A model generated the notes under the pieces. The model searched no databases. It saw only the letters and a program-made list of their open reading frames with translations, and was not told where the DNA came from. A DNA stretch of 64,000 bases from WTGU01 sp965242855 (GTDB taxonomy: Bacteria > Pseudomonadota > Alphaproteobacteria > UBA828), in contig OZ251509.1 of assembly GCA_965242855.1 (NCBI GenBank), forward strand, positions 1,860,001 through 1,924,000, in the 5' to 3' direction. The position numbers were made by a program, and so were the translations under genes. This document shows, piece by piece, positions 26,599 through 34,405 of the stretch; position 1 is the stretch's first letter, and the number at the start of each line of letters is the position of its first letter.

Positions 26599-27593
26599 GG
26601 CTCCGGCGCGTCCTCGATCGCGTAGTCGAAGAAGGTCATGGCGATGTCCGCGTGCAGGCGGCGGCAGGAGTCCCCGACCTCCTCGAGGACGGACGCCGTC
26701 GCCGCGTCGTCGTCCGGCGCCCGCTCCGGCCAATCGTAATCGATATGCGCCGCCATGCGGCCGACGCGGCCCCAGGGCCCGGTCCGCGGCCCGGCCGCCG
26801 GCGGCCGGGCGCGGACGTCGGCGACGGCGTCGAGGGCGGCGGCGATTCGCGCCAGGGCGTAACGGATCGAATGGGAGAGCCGGGAGTCGGAGACCAGGAA
26901 ATCGACCACGTCGCGCGGCGCGAAGGTGAGCGAATGGAGCCGGCGGTAGGCCGCCCGCGCCTCGCAGATGGCGAGCAGGGAACTCCAGTCCGATTCGACA
27001 TGCGGCCCCGCCGTCGGGAACACCGCCAGATGGGCGCGCACCAGGGCGGCGACGTGCTGTGCGCGCTCGACGAAGCGCCCGAGCCGGAGGAAGTGCCAGC
27101 CGTGATCGCGATACATGCTGTCCTCGGCGATGCCGGAAAAGGTGCGGATGGAATCCTCGGTGGCGCGGTAGAAGTCGCCCGGGCTGGCGCCCCACACCGT
27201 CTGGATGCGGGCGTCGCGCAGGGCGAGCCAAGTCGCGTTGAGGCAGGACCACATCTCCCCGCCGATGGCGTTGCGGACCTGGCGGGCGTTCTCGCGGGCG
27301 GCGGCGACGCATTCCCGGATCGAATCGGGGTTGTTCGGCTCGAAGGTGAGGTCGTCCGCCAGGGTGTAGGCGTCCGCCAGCATGAAGCTTTCCTCGCCCC
27401 GGTTCGATTCCAGGGCGCCGCCCAGCGGCCCGCGCCCGAGAGCGCCGTAGAGGCGCCGCCAGTTGCGGTCGATCTCCTCCACCGGGCGATCCTCCAGGGC
27501 GCGGGCCTGGTCGGCAAGCAGGCGGCAGAGATGCTCCGCCCGCTCCAGGTAGCGGCCGATCCAGTAGAGTCCCTGGGCGTTGCGCGCGAGCAT
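26595..27593 (-). CDS. Alpha-E domain protein (DUF403-type)
   Basis: 332 residues, nearly all helical, opening MLARNAQGLYWIGRYLERAE, which is the family hallmark. CLNATWLALRDARIQTVW and DWSSLLAICEARAAYRRL follow the expected spacing. It lies between the ATP-grasp and transglutaminase genes and probably works with them, but no reaction is known for it. Stop overlaps the downstream start as ATGA. Confidence 0.88.
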   Translation of the reverse strand: MLARNAQGLYWIGRYLERAEHLCRLLADQARALEDRPVEEIDRNWRRLYGALGRGPLGGALESNRGEESFMLADAYTLADDLTFEPNNPDSIRECVAAARENARQVRNAIGGEMWSCLNATWLALRDARIQTVWGASPGDFYRATEDSIRTFSGIAEDSMYRDHGWHFLRLGRFVERAQHVAALVRAHLAVFPTAGPHVESDWSSLLAICEARAAYRRLHSLTFAPRDVVDFLVSDSRLSHSIRYALARIAAALDAVADVRARPPAAGPRTGPWGRVGRMAAHIDYDWPERAPDDDAATASVLEEVGDSCRRLHADIAMTFFDYAIEDAPEP

Positions 27594-27597
27594 GGCC

Positions 27598-29091
27598 CTA
27601 GGCTGGGAGCACCCAGAGGTCCTTGCCGCCGCCGCCCTGGCTCGAATTGACGACGAGGGAGCCGGGCCGGAGCGCGACCCGGCAGAAGGCGCCGGGGACG
27701 AGCCGCGTCTCGCGCCCGCGCAGGACGAAGGGCCGCAGGTCGACGTGGCGCGGGGCGGCGCCGTCGGCCGTCACGCAGGGGGCGCGGGAGAGGGCGAGCG
27801 TGGGCTGGGAGACGAAGTTCGCCGGATTCGCGCGGATCAGGTCGGCATAGGCCGCCCGCTCCGCCGGCGTCGCATGCGGCCCCACCAGCATCCCGTAGCC
27901 GCCGGCCTCGCCCACCATCTTGACGACCAGGCGGTCGAGGTTGTCCAGCGTATAGGCCAGCCCCTCCGGGTCGCGGCAGAGATGCGTCTCGACGTTGGCG
28001 AGAATCGGCTCCGCGCCCAGGTAGTAGCGGATCATGTCCGGGACGTAGGCGTAGACGCTCTTGTCGTCGGCGACGCCCGTCCCCGGCGCGTTGGCGAGGG
28101 CCACGCGCCCGAGGCGGAAGGCGTAGAAGAGGCCGGGCACGCCCAGCTGCGAATCCGGGCGGAACGCCAGCGGGTCGAGGAAATCGTCGTCGAGGCGGCG
28201 ATAGACCACGTCCACGCGCCGCAGGCCGCCGGTCGTGCGCATGTGGACGAAACCGTCGTGGACGAGGAGGTCGCTGCCCTGCACCAGCTCCACGCCCATT
28301 TCGCGCGCGAGGAACATATGCTCGTAGAAGGCCGAATTGTGGACTCCCGGAGTGAGCAGGACGATGCACGGGTCGGCGACGCCGGGCGGGGCCAGTTCCG
28401 CGAGGGAGCGGCGGAGCAGGGCGCCGTAATGCTCGATGGCGCGGACCCGGTGGCGCCGGAACAGGTTGCGCAGGCTCGCCTTGACGGCCTGGCGGTTGGC
28501 CAGCATGTAGGAGACGCCGGAGGGCACGCGCAGGTTGTCCTCCAGGACCAGGAAGCCGTCTTGCGTCCGCACGAGATCGGTGCCGCAGACCGAGACATAG
28601 GTGCCGTGGGGCACCGCCACGCCGCGCATCTCGACCCGGTATTGCGGGCAGCCGCGCACCAGGTCGACCGGCACGACTCCGTCGGCCAGAATGCGCGCCG
28701 GCCCGTAGACGTCGGCGAGGAAGCGGTTGAGCGCGTCGAGGCGCTGGCGCAGCCCGCGCTCGATGAGGTCCCACTCGGCGGCGGCGAGCAGCCTGGGCAG
28801 GACGTCGATGGGGATGATCCGCTCCTGCGCGCCCTCCTCGCCGTACACCGAGAAGGTGATGCCCTCGCGCAGGAAGGACCGCTCGGCGCGCTCCTGCATG
28901 GCCGTGATCTCGGCCTGCGGCGTGGCGTCGAGGGCCTCCCACAACGCCCGGCAGTGGGCGCGCGGCGCGCCGTCGGCCGCGAACATCTCGTCGAAGAAGG
29001 CGGGGTCGTGCGCGTAATCCGCGAACAGCCGCCCCCTCTCCGCCTCGCTGCCGCCACCGCCCGCGGCCGGCGCCTTCCCGCGCCCGCTCAT
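27598..29091 (-). CDS. Circularly permuted ATP-grasp protein (DUF404/DUF407 type)
   Basis: 497 residues. Conserved segments: DYAHDPAFFDEMFAADG, FSVYGEEGAQERIIPIDVLPR, ADVYGPARILADGVVPVDLV, VLEDNLRVPSGVSYML and the nucleotide-site-like VKMVGEAGGYGMLVGP, with a C-terminal GSLVVNSSQGGGGKDLWVL typical of this permuted ATP-grasp group. It likely ligates an amine and a carboxylate in the pathway shared with the two downstream genes. First gene of the operon; the ATG is at 29089-29091. Confidence 0.88.
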   Translation of the reverse strand: MSGRGKAPAAGGGGSEAERGRLFADYAHDPAFFDEMFAADGAPRAHCRALWEALDATPQAEITAMQERAERSFLREGITFSVYGEEGAQERIIPIDVLPRLLAAAEWDLIERGLRQRLDALNRFLADVYGPARILADGVVPVDLVRGCPQYRVEMRGVAVPHGTYVSVCGTDLVRTQDGFLVLEDNLRVPSGVSYMLANRQAVKASLRNLFRRHRVRAIEHYGALLRRSLAELAPPGVADPCIVLLTPGVHNSAFYEHMFLAREMGVELVQGSDLLVHDGFVHMRTTGGLRRVDVVYRRLDDDFLDPLAFRPDSQLGVPGLFYAFRLGRVALANAPGTGVADDKSVYAYVPDMIRYYLGAEPILANVETHLCRDPEGLAYTLDNLDRLVVKMVGEAGGYGMLVGPHATPAERAAYADLIRANPANFVSQPTLALSRAPCVTADGAAPRHVDLRPFVLRGRETRLVPGAFCRVALRPGSLVVNSSQGGGGKDLWVLPA

Positions 29092-29156
29092 GCCGCGCGC
29101 GCCGCCGGAGGGAGGCCATCCATGCCCCTCCCCCCCGCCCGGCGGCGGCGAGGCTC

Positions 29157-30089
29157 ATGATCCCTCCCATCCGGGGTCGCCTGCTGCTGGCGCTCGCGGC
29201 CTGCGTCTTCGCGCTGCTCCCGGCGGCGGGCGCGGGCGCCGCAGACGCCAGCACCGCGGGCGCAGACGATGCGCGAAGCGCCGAGATGATTCACCTCCTC
29301 GCCGGGAGCAACAGGGAGGCGTACCGCGTCCTCCTGGGGATGGCGGTGCAGGGGCATGCGCCTTCCCAGTACCGGCTGGGCGTCATGCACCACGCGGGCG
29401 TGGAGGCGGTCGCATGGTTGGGCCGGGCCGCCGCGCTGGGCCATACCAGGGCGCGCGCCCGCCTCGCCCGCATGGCCGAGGACGGCGACGCAGCAGCGCA
29501 TCGCGCGCTGGGCTTCGCCTGGCGGGACGGCGCTTCGCACGACGCGCGGGCGGCGCTCCGCCACTTCCGGGCCGCCGCCGCGCTGGGCGATCCACAGGCG
29601 CTGTTCGCCCTGGGCGCGCTCTACCGGGCGGGCGGCGTGGTTGCGCCCGATGCGGCGCGCGCCGCCGTGTTGTTCCGCGCGGCCGCCGCGGAGGCGATGG
29701 CCGCCGTGCGCCGCGCCCGGCAGGAGGCGAAGGCCGGCCTTCTCGGCCCGGGATCGGAAGGGTGGATGGCCTTCGCCGTCGCCCGGACCCGCACCGTCTT
29801 CGCCGCGCCGCCGGGCCGGAACGCGGGGCGCGCGGCGCTCTTCGCGCGCTACTGGATCGGCCTCGCCCTCCTGGCCGGCGCCGGCACGGCGGCGGAGCCG
29901 GCGCGCGCCGTCGCCCATCATCGCGCCGCCGCCCGACAGGGCTTCTCCCTGGCCGAGTTCAGCCTGGGCCTCCTCCATACGCGCGGCCACGGCGTCCCTC
30001 GCGACCGCGCGGAAGCACGCCGCTGGTTCGCCCGCGCCGTCGCGCACGGCCACCCCGCGCCGGCGGCGCTGCGGGCCGCGCCCCGCTGA
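29157..30089 (+). CDS. Sel1-repeat (SLR) secreted protein
   Basis: 310 residues. Signal peptide at residues 1-28 ending GAGA-AD. Sel1-like repeats are recognisable: GHAPSQYRLGVMHHAGVEAV, ALGDPQALFALGALYRAGGV and, near the end, GFSLAEFSLGLLHTRGHGVP followed by DRAEARRWFARAVAHGHP. The central stretch at about 170-215 lacks repeats. SLR proteins are usually scaffolds, sometimes for host interaction. It diverges from the ATP-grasp operon across 65 bp. Confidence 0.8.
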   Translation: MIPPIRGRLLLALAACVFALLPAAGAGAADASTAGADDARSAEMIHLLAGSNREAYRVLLGMAVQGHAPSQYRLGVMHHAGVEAVAWLGRAAALGHTRARARLARMAEDGDAAAHRALGFAWRDGASHDARAALRHFRAAAALGDPQALFALGALYRAGGVVAPDAARAAVLFRAAAAEAMAAVRRARQEAKAGLLGPGSEGWMAFAVARTRTVFAAPPGRNAGRAALFARYWIGLALLAGAGTAAEPARAVAHHRAAARQGFSLAEFSLGLLHTRGHGVPRDRAEARRWFARAVAHGHPAPAALRAAPR

Positions 30090-30343
30090 AGGTCGCGCCG
30101 CAAGGCACGCGGTCGAAGGCCGGCGCGCCTCGACGCAATCGGCCAGCGTGCGCGCCCCTCTTTGATCAGGGGTTGCCCGCAATCGCGGCAACGGTCTTCG
30201 GAGCGCCAGCGCTTGCGTGCGGCCGATAGGATTTCGCCCGGCTTCACGTTCGCCCGGCGCCGCCGCTCCCATTCCGTGCGCGCCGCGCCCGTGTCTTCGG
30301 GCGCCCGCCCAAGCCGCCGCATCCAGTCGCCATCATCGCCCAT
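29918..30343 (-). CDS. Possible small zinc-ribbon-like protein (doubtful)
   Basis: The N-terminal about 70 residues (MGDDGDWMRRLGRAPEDTGA, then RSEDRCRDCGQPLIKEGRAR) look coding, with a CxxC knuckle and a plausible start at 30343. The C-terminal half runs antisense through the Sel1 gene and is arginine/alanine noise, so the true product may be shorter by frameshift or may not exist. It lies 19 bases from the ankyrin gene stop on the same strand. Confidence 0.3.
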   Translation of the reverse strand: MGDDGDWMRRLGRAPEDTGAARTEWERRRRANVKPGEILSAARKRWRSEDRCRDCGQPLIKEGRARWPIASRRAGLRPRALRRDLQRGAARSAAGAGWPCATARANQRRASARSRGTPWPRVWRRPRLNSAREKPCRAAAR

Positions 30344-30362
30344 GGCCACCACCCGCCCCGCC

Positions 30363-31352
30363 CTACTCGAACCGGCCTTCGTTCAACAGCCAGTAGGCAT
30401 CCGTTCCCTTCAAGGCTTCGTTCTCTTTCGCACAGTCGAAGGGAGTGAAGCCGTTTTCATCGCGCGCAGCGGGGTCCGCACCGGCTTCGATCAACGCCTT
30501 GATCACGGAAGGGTTGACATTGAGCATCGCCGCGTAATGAAGCGGCGTCATGCCGTCTTCACCGCGTGCGACGGGGTCCGCACCAGCCTTGATCAATGCC
30601 GTAATCACGGAAGGGTTGGAATTGAACGCCGCCGCCCAATGAAGCGGCATTGCGCCGTCTTCACCGAGCGCGGCACTGCCTTCGATCAACGCAATCAAGA
30701 TCAATTCCGCAATCGCCGGAAGGTCGGAATTCTCCAGAAGAAACAGCGCGCCGTATTCCGTGCGCGCGACGGGGTCCGCGCCGGCTTCGATCAATGCCGC
30801 TACCACGGAAGGGTTGGAATTGAACGCCGCCGCCCGATGAAGCGGCGTTACGCCGTATTCCGTGCGCGCGTCGGCGTCCGCACCGGCTTCGACCAATGCC
30901 GCTATCACGGAAGGGTTGGAATTGTGCGTCGCCGCCGTATGAAGCGGCGTTGCGCCGCCTTCTGTGCGCGCGGCGGGGTCCGCGCCGCCTTCGATCAACG
31001 CCGCTATCACGGAAGGGTTGGAATTGGAGCGCGCCGCCCAATGAAGCGGCGTGCTGCCGGCTTCACCGCGCGCGCCGGGGTCCGCGCCGGCGGATAGCGC
31101 GGCCTTCACTTCAGAAGCGGTTCCGTTCTTCGCCGCCTCGAACAGATTGTCCGTCGCGTCAGCGTAAACGGGAAGTGCTAGCAACGCAAGCGCGCCGGAA
31201 AGCAGGATCAAGGCAAGCCCGCCTCGAACCGCGCGCGCGGCCCACAGCCCGGCCAGGAACGCCGGCCCGGCCCGGCGCGGCCCCCGTGCACCCGCCGACC
31301 TCGAACACGCGCCCAAGGCGCTTCCGGTCACGGCGTCAGTGCCTTTGGGCAT
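30363..31352 (-). CDS. Exported ankyrin-repeat protein, seven-repeat form
   Basis: 329 residues. A basic start is followed by a hydrophobic segment at about 46-72 (GGLALILLSGALALLALPVY) ending YADA, a long signal peptide. Then come ankyrin repeats of 34 residues built on TPLHWAAxxNSNPSVIAALI and EAGADPAARTE; one central unit (about 200-230, ALFLLENSDLPAIAELI) is degenerate. The C-terminus AYWLLNEGRFE matches the end of a shorter paralogue at 45236-45856. GGGAG lies 7 bases before the ATG at 31352. Likely a periplasmic or secreted protein-binding scaffold. Confidence 0.8.
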   Translation of the reverse strand: MPKGTDAVTGSALGACSRSAGARGPRRAGPAFLAGLWAARAVRGGLALILLSGALALLALPVYADATDNLFEAAKNGTASEVKAALSAGADPGARGEAGSTPLHWAARSNSNPSVIAALIEGGADPAARTEGGATPLHTAATHNSNPSVIAALVEAGADADARTEYGVTPLHRAAAFNSNPSVVAALIEAGADPVARTEYGALFLLENSDLPAIAELILIALIEGSAALGEDGAMPLHWAAAFNSNPSVITALIKAGADPVARGEDGMTPLHYAAMLNVNPSVIKALIEAGADPAARDENGFTPFDCAKENEALKGTDAYWLLNEGRFE

Positions 31353-31600
31353 GGTGTTGCTCCCACAGGGTCCAAGCAACGCACCACTCGAAGTCCGCCA
31401 GCCACTCCGCCGCGCCCGGCGCCATCAGCAAGCCAGGATGCGCTACCACACCGCACCATGGCACGGCGCACGGCGTTCGCCCGCATCCGTCACGGCGCCC
31501 GCCGCGTCCGGCATGGCGTGCAAGGCGTCCCACAATGCGAATGCCGGCGCGCTCGGAACGACGGCAACCCCGAACGATACATCGTCGCGCCGGAGGGCGC
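31337..31600 (-). pseudogene. Coding-like frameshifted remnant between dksA and the ankyrin gene
   Basis: On the minus strand one frame reads DVSFGVAVVPSAPAFALWDA and ends at a TAG near 31449. A second frame then continues as MAPGAAEWLADFEWCVAWTL and stops at about 31337. Neither frame is long alone. The amino-acid composition looks like a once-continuous protein of about 85 residues broken by a frameshift. Not recognised. Confidence 0.25.
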
Positions 31601-31604
31601 GCGG

Positions 31605-32030
31605 TCAATCGTCGCGATGCGTGCGCTCGTGGCGCTCGTGGCGCTCCTGCGCCTCGAGGCTGAGAGTCGCGATGGGCCGGGCCTCCAGCCGGCGGATGCT
31701 GATCGGCTCCTCGGTCTCCTCGCAATAGCCGTAGGAGCCGTCCTCGATCCGCTTCAGCGCGGCCTCGATCTTGTTGACGAGCTTGCGCGCCCGGTCGCGG
31801 CTGCGGAGATGGACCGAGCGCTCGGATTCGACGGCGGCGCGGTCGGCGATGTCGGAGCCGTGGCCGGCGTCCAGCCTGAGCTTCTCGAGAGCGGCGTCGG
31901 TCTCGCTCAGGATGTCCTCCTTCCATTTCTCGAGCTTGCGCCGGAAATACTCCCGCATCTGGGAGGACATGAACTCTTCCTTGCTCGTCGGCCTGTATTT
32001 TGCCGGGAGTCTGACTCGCTTCCGCGCCAC
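31605..32030 (-). CDS. dksA: RNA-polymerase-binding transcription factor DksA
   Basis: 141 residues. The long coiled coil (MREYFRRKLEKWKEDILSET through RARKLVNKIEAALKRI) ends in the degenerate zinc-finger region GSYGYCEETEEPISIRRLEA then RPIATLSLEAQERHERHERT, as in alphaproteobacterial DksA where most zinc cysteines are replaced. The two acidic tip residues sit in the coil turn (DAGHGSDIADRA). It enters the RNA polymerase secondary channel and acts with ppGpp. Confidence 0.92.
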   Translation of the reverse strand: MARKRVRLPAKYRPTSKEEFMSSQMREYFRRKLEKWKEDILSETDAALEKLRLDAGHGSDIADRAAVESERSVHLRSRDRARKLVNKIEAALKRIEDGSYGYCEETEEPISIRRLEARPIATLSLEAQERHERHERTHRDD

Positions 32031-32704
32031 GGCTCTTCCACTTCTCCCCTCTCAGCCGGCGCGGAGTATAGAAACGCGCCCCCGCTGCGGCAAGCGCCAA
32101 ACGGCCCGTACCCGATTCACCCCCCTGTGAGGGGAGAGGCTCCACTTCATACTCCTCCCCCCTGGGGAGGTGGGGAGGGGGGTGGCTCCCGGCTCGGCGG
32201 GGCGGCGAAGACCGACTCGGTCACGCCCTTGATCGTCGCCGGAACCCCCCGGTCCCGGAACCGGACCCGGCGAAGCCGACGGCGAACCCACCGATGAGAG
32301 GCGATGCCGGAAGCTCATCCGGCGGACGCACGCGAAGGCGTGTCCCCCGCGCGAAGACGCGGCCAATGTCCGCCCGGCGTGCGAGCGCGTGTTCCTGCCG
32401 ACCCCCCTCCCGGCCTCCCCCCTGCCAGGGGGGAGGAGTATTGAGTTGAGCCTCCCCCTGTGAGGGGGAGGAGTCGCCTTGGCGAGGGGGAGGAGGCGGC
32501 GCAGGACATCGGGACGTCATGCGAGGAACGGTGTGGACGAGCGGCACCGAGCGGCGCCACCATGGCACTTTGGGGGGACTATCGAGGAAACCTCGAAAAT
32601 TTCAAACCGAGACACCACCGATCCGGCGGCAGGTTTTACATGCAGCCACCAATCTGCCAGTGTGGCGCCGGGCCGCGCGCGGGCGGCCGGCCTCGGAGAG
32701 CGCG
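32031..32704. other. Intergenic region with dispersed repeats before formate dehydrogenase
   Basis: 674 bp without a convincing gene. It contains polypurine/polypyrimidine repeats of one intergenic family at about 32130-32190 and 32400-32500 (CCCCCTGTGAGGGGGAGGAG, CCCCCCTGCCAGGGGGGAGG), each able to form a GC hairpin, and half of the CTCGGTTTGAAA-type element at about 32580-32615. A promoter for the downstream operon must lie here or inside the repeats; I cannot place it. Confidence 0.6.
32580..32615. repeat. Half copy of the GTCTCGGTTTGAAA repeat family
   Basis: Reads CGAGGAAACCTCGAAAATTT then CAAACCGAGACACC. The same right-hand arm (ACCTCGAAAATTTCAAACCGAG) appears at about 46014-46036, showing a shared element. 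The matching left arm is missing here. Confidence 0.6.
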
Positions 32705-34405
32705 GTGTCTTCCCCAAGCGTCGTTCGGAAATTCGGACATCCCGGCAAGGGCCGGCGCAAGGCGCGTTACACCGGAAAGGGCCGTCAGACCGAGCCCGCG
32801 GCCCTGACGGAGGTACGCGCCCTCCTGGGCGCCGCGCCGCGGCGGCGCGACCTGCTGATCGAGCACCTGCACCGGCTCCAGGACCGTTACGGCCATCTCT
32901 CGGCCCGCCATCTGGCGGCACTGGCGCACGAAATGCGCCTCTCCATGGCCGAGGTGTACGAGGTGGCGACCTTCTACGCCCACTTCGACGTGGTCGCGGA
33001 GGGCGAGGCCCCGCCGCCGCCGCTCACCGTCCGCGTGTGCGACAGCCTCACCTGCGAATGCCTGGGCGCGCCCGCGCTCCGCACCGCCCTGCCGCAGGCC
33101 GTGGGCGCCGGCGTGCGCGTCGTGCGGGCGCCGTGCATGGGGCGCTGCGAAGGCGCGCCGGTGGCCGAGGTCGGCCGGCGCCACGTCACCCGCGCCACCC
33201 CGGACGCGATTCTGGCCTGCGTCAAGAGCGGGGACTTCACGCCCCTCGTCGCGTCCTATGTCGATTTCGACGAATATACGAAGAACGGCGGCTATGCCGT
33301 TCTGAAGGAATGCCTTTCCGGTTCTCGGAAGGCGCAGGACGTGATCGGGGCTCTGGAGGACGGCGGGCTCAAGGGCATGGGCGGAGCGGGCTTCCCGACG
33401 GGGCGGAAATGGCGCTTCGTCCGCGCCGAGCCCGCCCCCCGCCTCATGGCCGTCAACGCCGACGAAGGCGAGCCGGGCACGATCAAGGACCGGGTCTATA
33501 TGGAGCGCGACCCGCACCGCTTCCTCGAAGGGGCGTTGATCGGCGGCTGGGCCGTCGAGGCGGCGGAGTGCTACGTCTATCTGCGCGACGAATATCCCGG
33601 CATCCGCGAGATTTTGCAGGCGGAGATCGCGAAACTCGACGCCGCCGGCCTCACCGGGCGGACGGCGCTCGTCCTCCGCCGCGGCGCCGGGGCCTATATC
33701 TGCGGCGAGGAATCGGCGATGCTGGAAAGCATCGAGGGCAAGCGCGGCGAGCCGCGGCACAAGCCGCCCTTCCCCTCCCAGGTGGGCCTCTGGGGCCGGC
33801 CCACCCTCGTCAACAACGTCGAAACCCTCCACTGGGTGCGCGACATCCTGGAGAAGGGGCCGCGCTGGTTCGCCGACGCGGGCCGCAACGGGCGCTCGGG
33901 GCTGCGCAGCTTCTCCGTCTCCGGCCGGGTCCGGGAGCCGGGCGTCAAGCTCGCGCCCGCCGGCATCACCATGAACGAGCTGCTGGCCGAGCATTGCGGC
34001 GGCATGGCGGAGGGCCACCGCTTCCGGGCCTACCTGCCGGGCGGGGCCTCCGGCGGCATCCTGCCCGCCTCCATGGCGGACGTCCCGCTCGATTTCGGCA
34101 CCCTGGAGGCGCATGGCTGCTTCATCGGCTCGGCCGCCGTCGTGGTGCTGTCTGACAAAGACGACCTGAAGCGCGCGGCGCTGAACCTCATGGCTTTCTT
34201 CGAAGATGAAAGCTGCGGCCAGTGCACGCCCTGCCGCGTCGGCACCGAGAAGGCGGTCGCCCTGATGGAAGGCGGCCGCTGGGACCCGGCGCTGCTGCGC
34301 GCGCTCGCCGACGGCATGGCCGACGCCTCGATCTGCGGCCTGGGCCAGGCGGCACCGAACCCGCTCCTCTCGCTCCTGCGTTACTTCCCGGAGGAGCTCC
34401 CGTGA
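32705..34405 (+). CDS. NAD-dependent formate dehydrogenase, fused NuoE/NuoF-like diaphorase subunit
   Basis: 566 residues. The N-terminal domain (to about 150) is NuoE-like with a [2Fe-2S] cysteine set (VCDSLTCECLG, APCMGRCEGAP). The rest is NuoF-like: NADH site GGLKGMGGAGFPTGRKW, FMN site NADEGEPGTIKDR, RRGAGAYICGEESAMLESIE, and the [4Fe-4S] motif ESCGQCTPCRVGTEK. It passes electrons from the molybdenum subunit to NAD+. The GTG at 32705 (VSSPSVVRKFGHPG) with GGAGAG upstream is my start; the open frame extends to 32519 through repeat DNA. Coupled to the next gene by a GTGA overlap. Confidence 0.88.
   Translation: MSSPSVVRKFGHPGKGRRKARYTGKGRQTEPAALTEVRALLGAAPRRRDLLIEHLHRLQDRYGHLSARHLAALAHEMRLSMAEVYEVATFYAHFDVVAEGEAPPPPLTVRVCDSLTCECLGAPALRTALPQAVGAGVRVVRAPCMGRCEGAPVAEVGRRHVTRATPDAILACVKSGDFTPLVASYVDFDEYTKNGGYAVLKECLSGSRKAQDVIGALEDGGLKGMGGAGFPTGRKWRFVRAEPAPRLMAVNADEGEPGTIKDRVYMERDPHRFLEGALIGGWAVEAAECYVYLRDEYPGIREILQAEIAKLDAAGLTGRTALVLRRGAGAYICGEESAMLESIEGKRGEPRHKPPFPSQVGLWGRPTLVNNVETLHWVRDILEKGPRWFADAGRNGRSGLRSFSVSGRVREPGVKLAPAGITMNELLAEHCGGMAEGHRFRAYLPGGASGGILPASMADVPLDFGTLEAHGCFIGSAAVVVLSDKDDLKRAALNLMAFFEDESCGQCTPCRVGTEKAVALMEGGRWDPALLRALADGMADASICGLGQAAPNPLLSLLRYFPEELP

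Noticed and set aside
32519..32704. N-terminal extension of the diaphorase gene to 32519
   Set aside because: The stretch is repeat-element DNA; protein-like sequence begins at the GTG at 32705.
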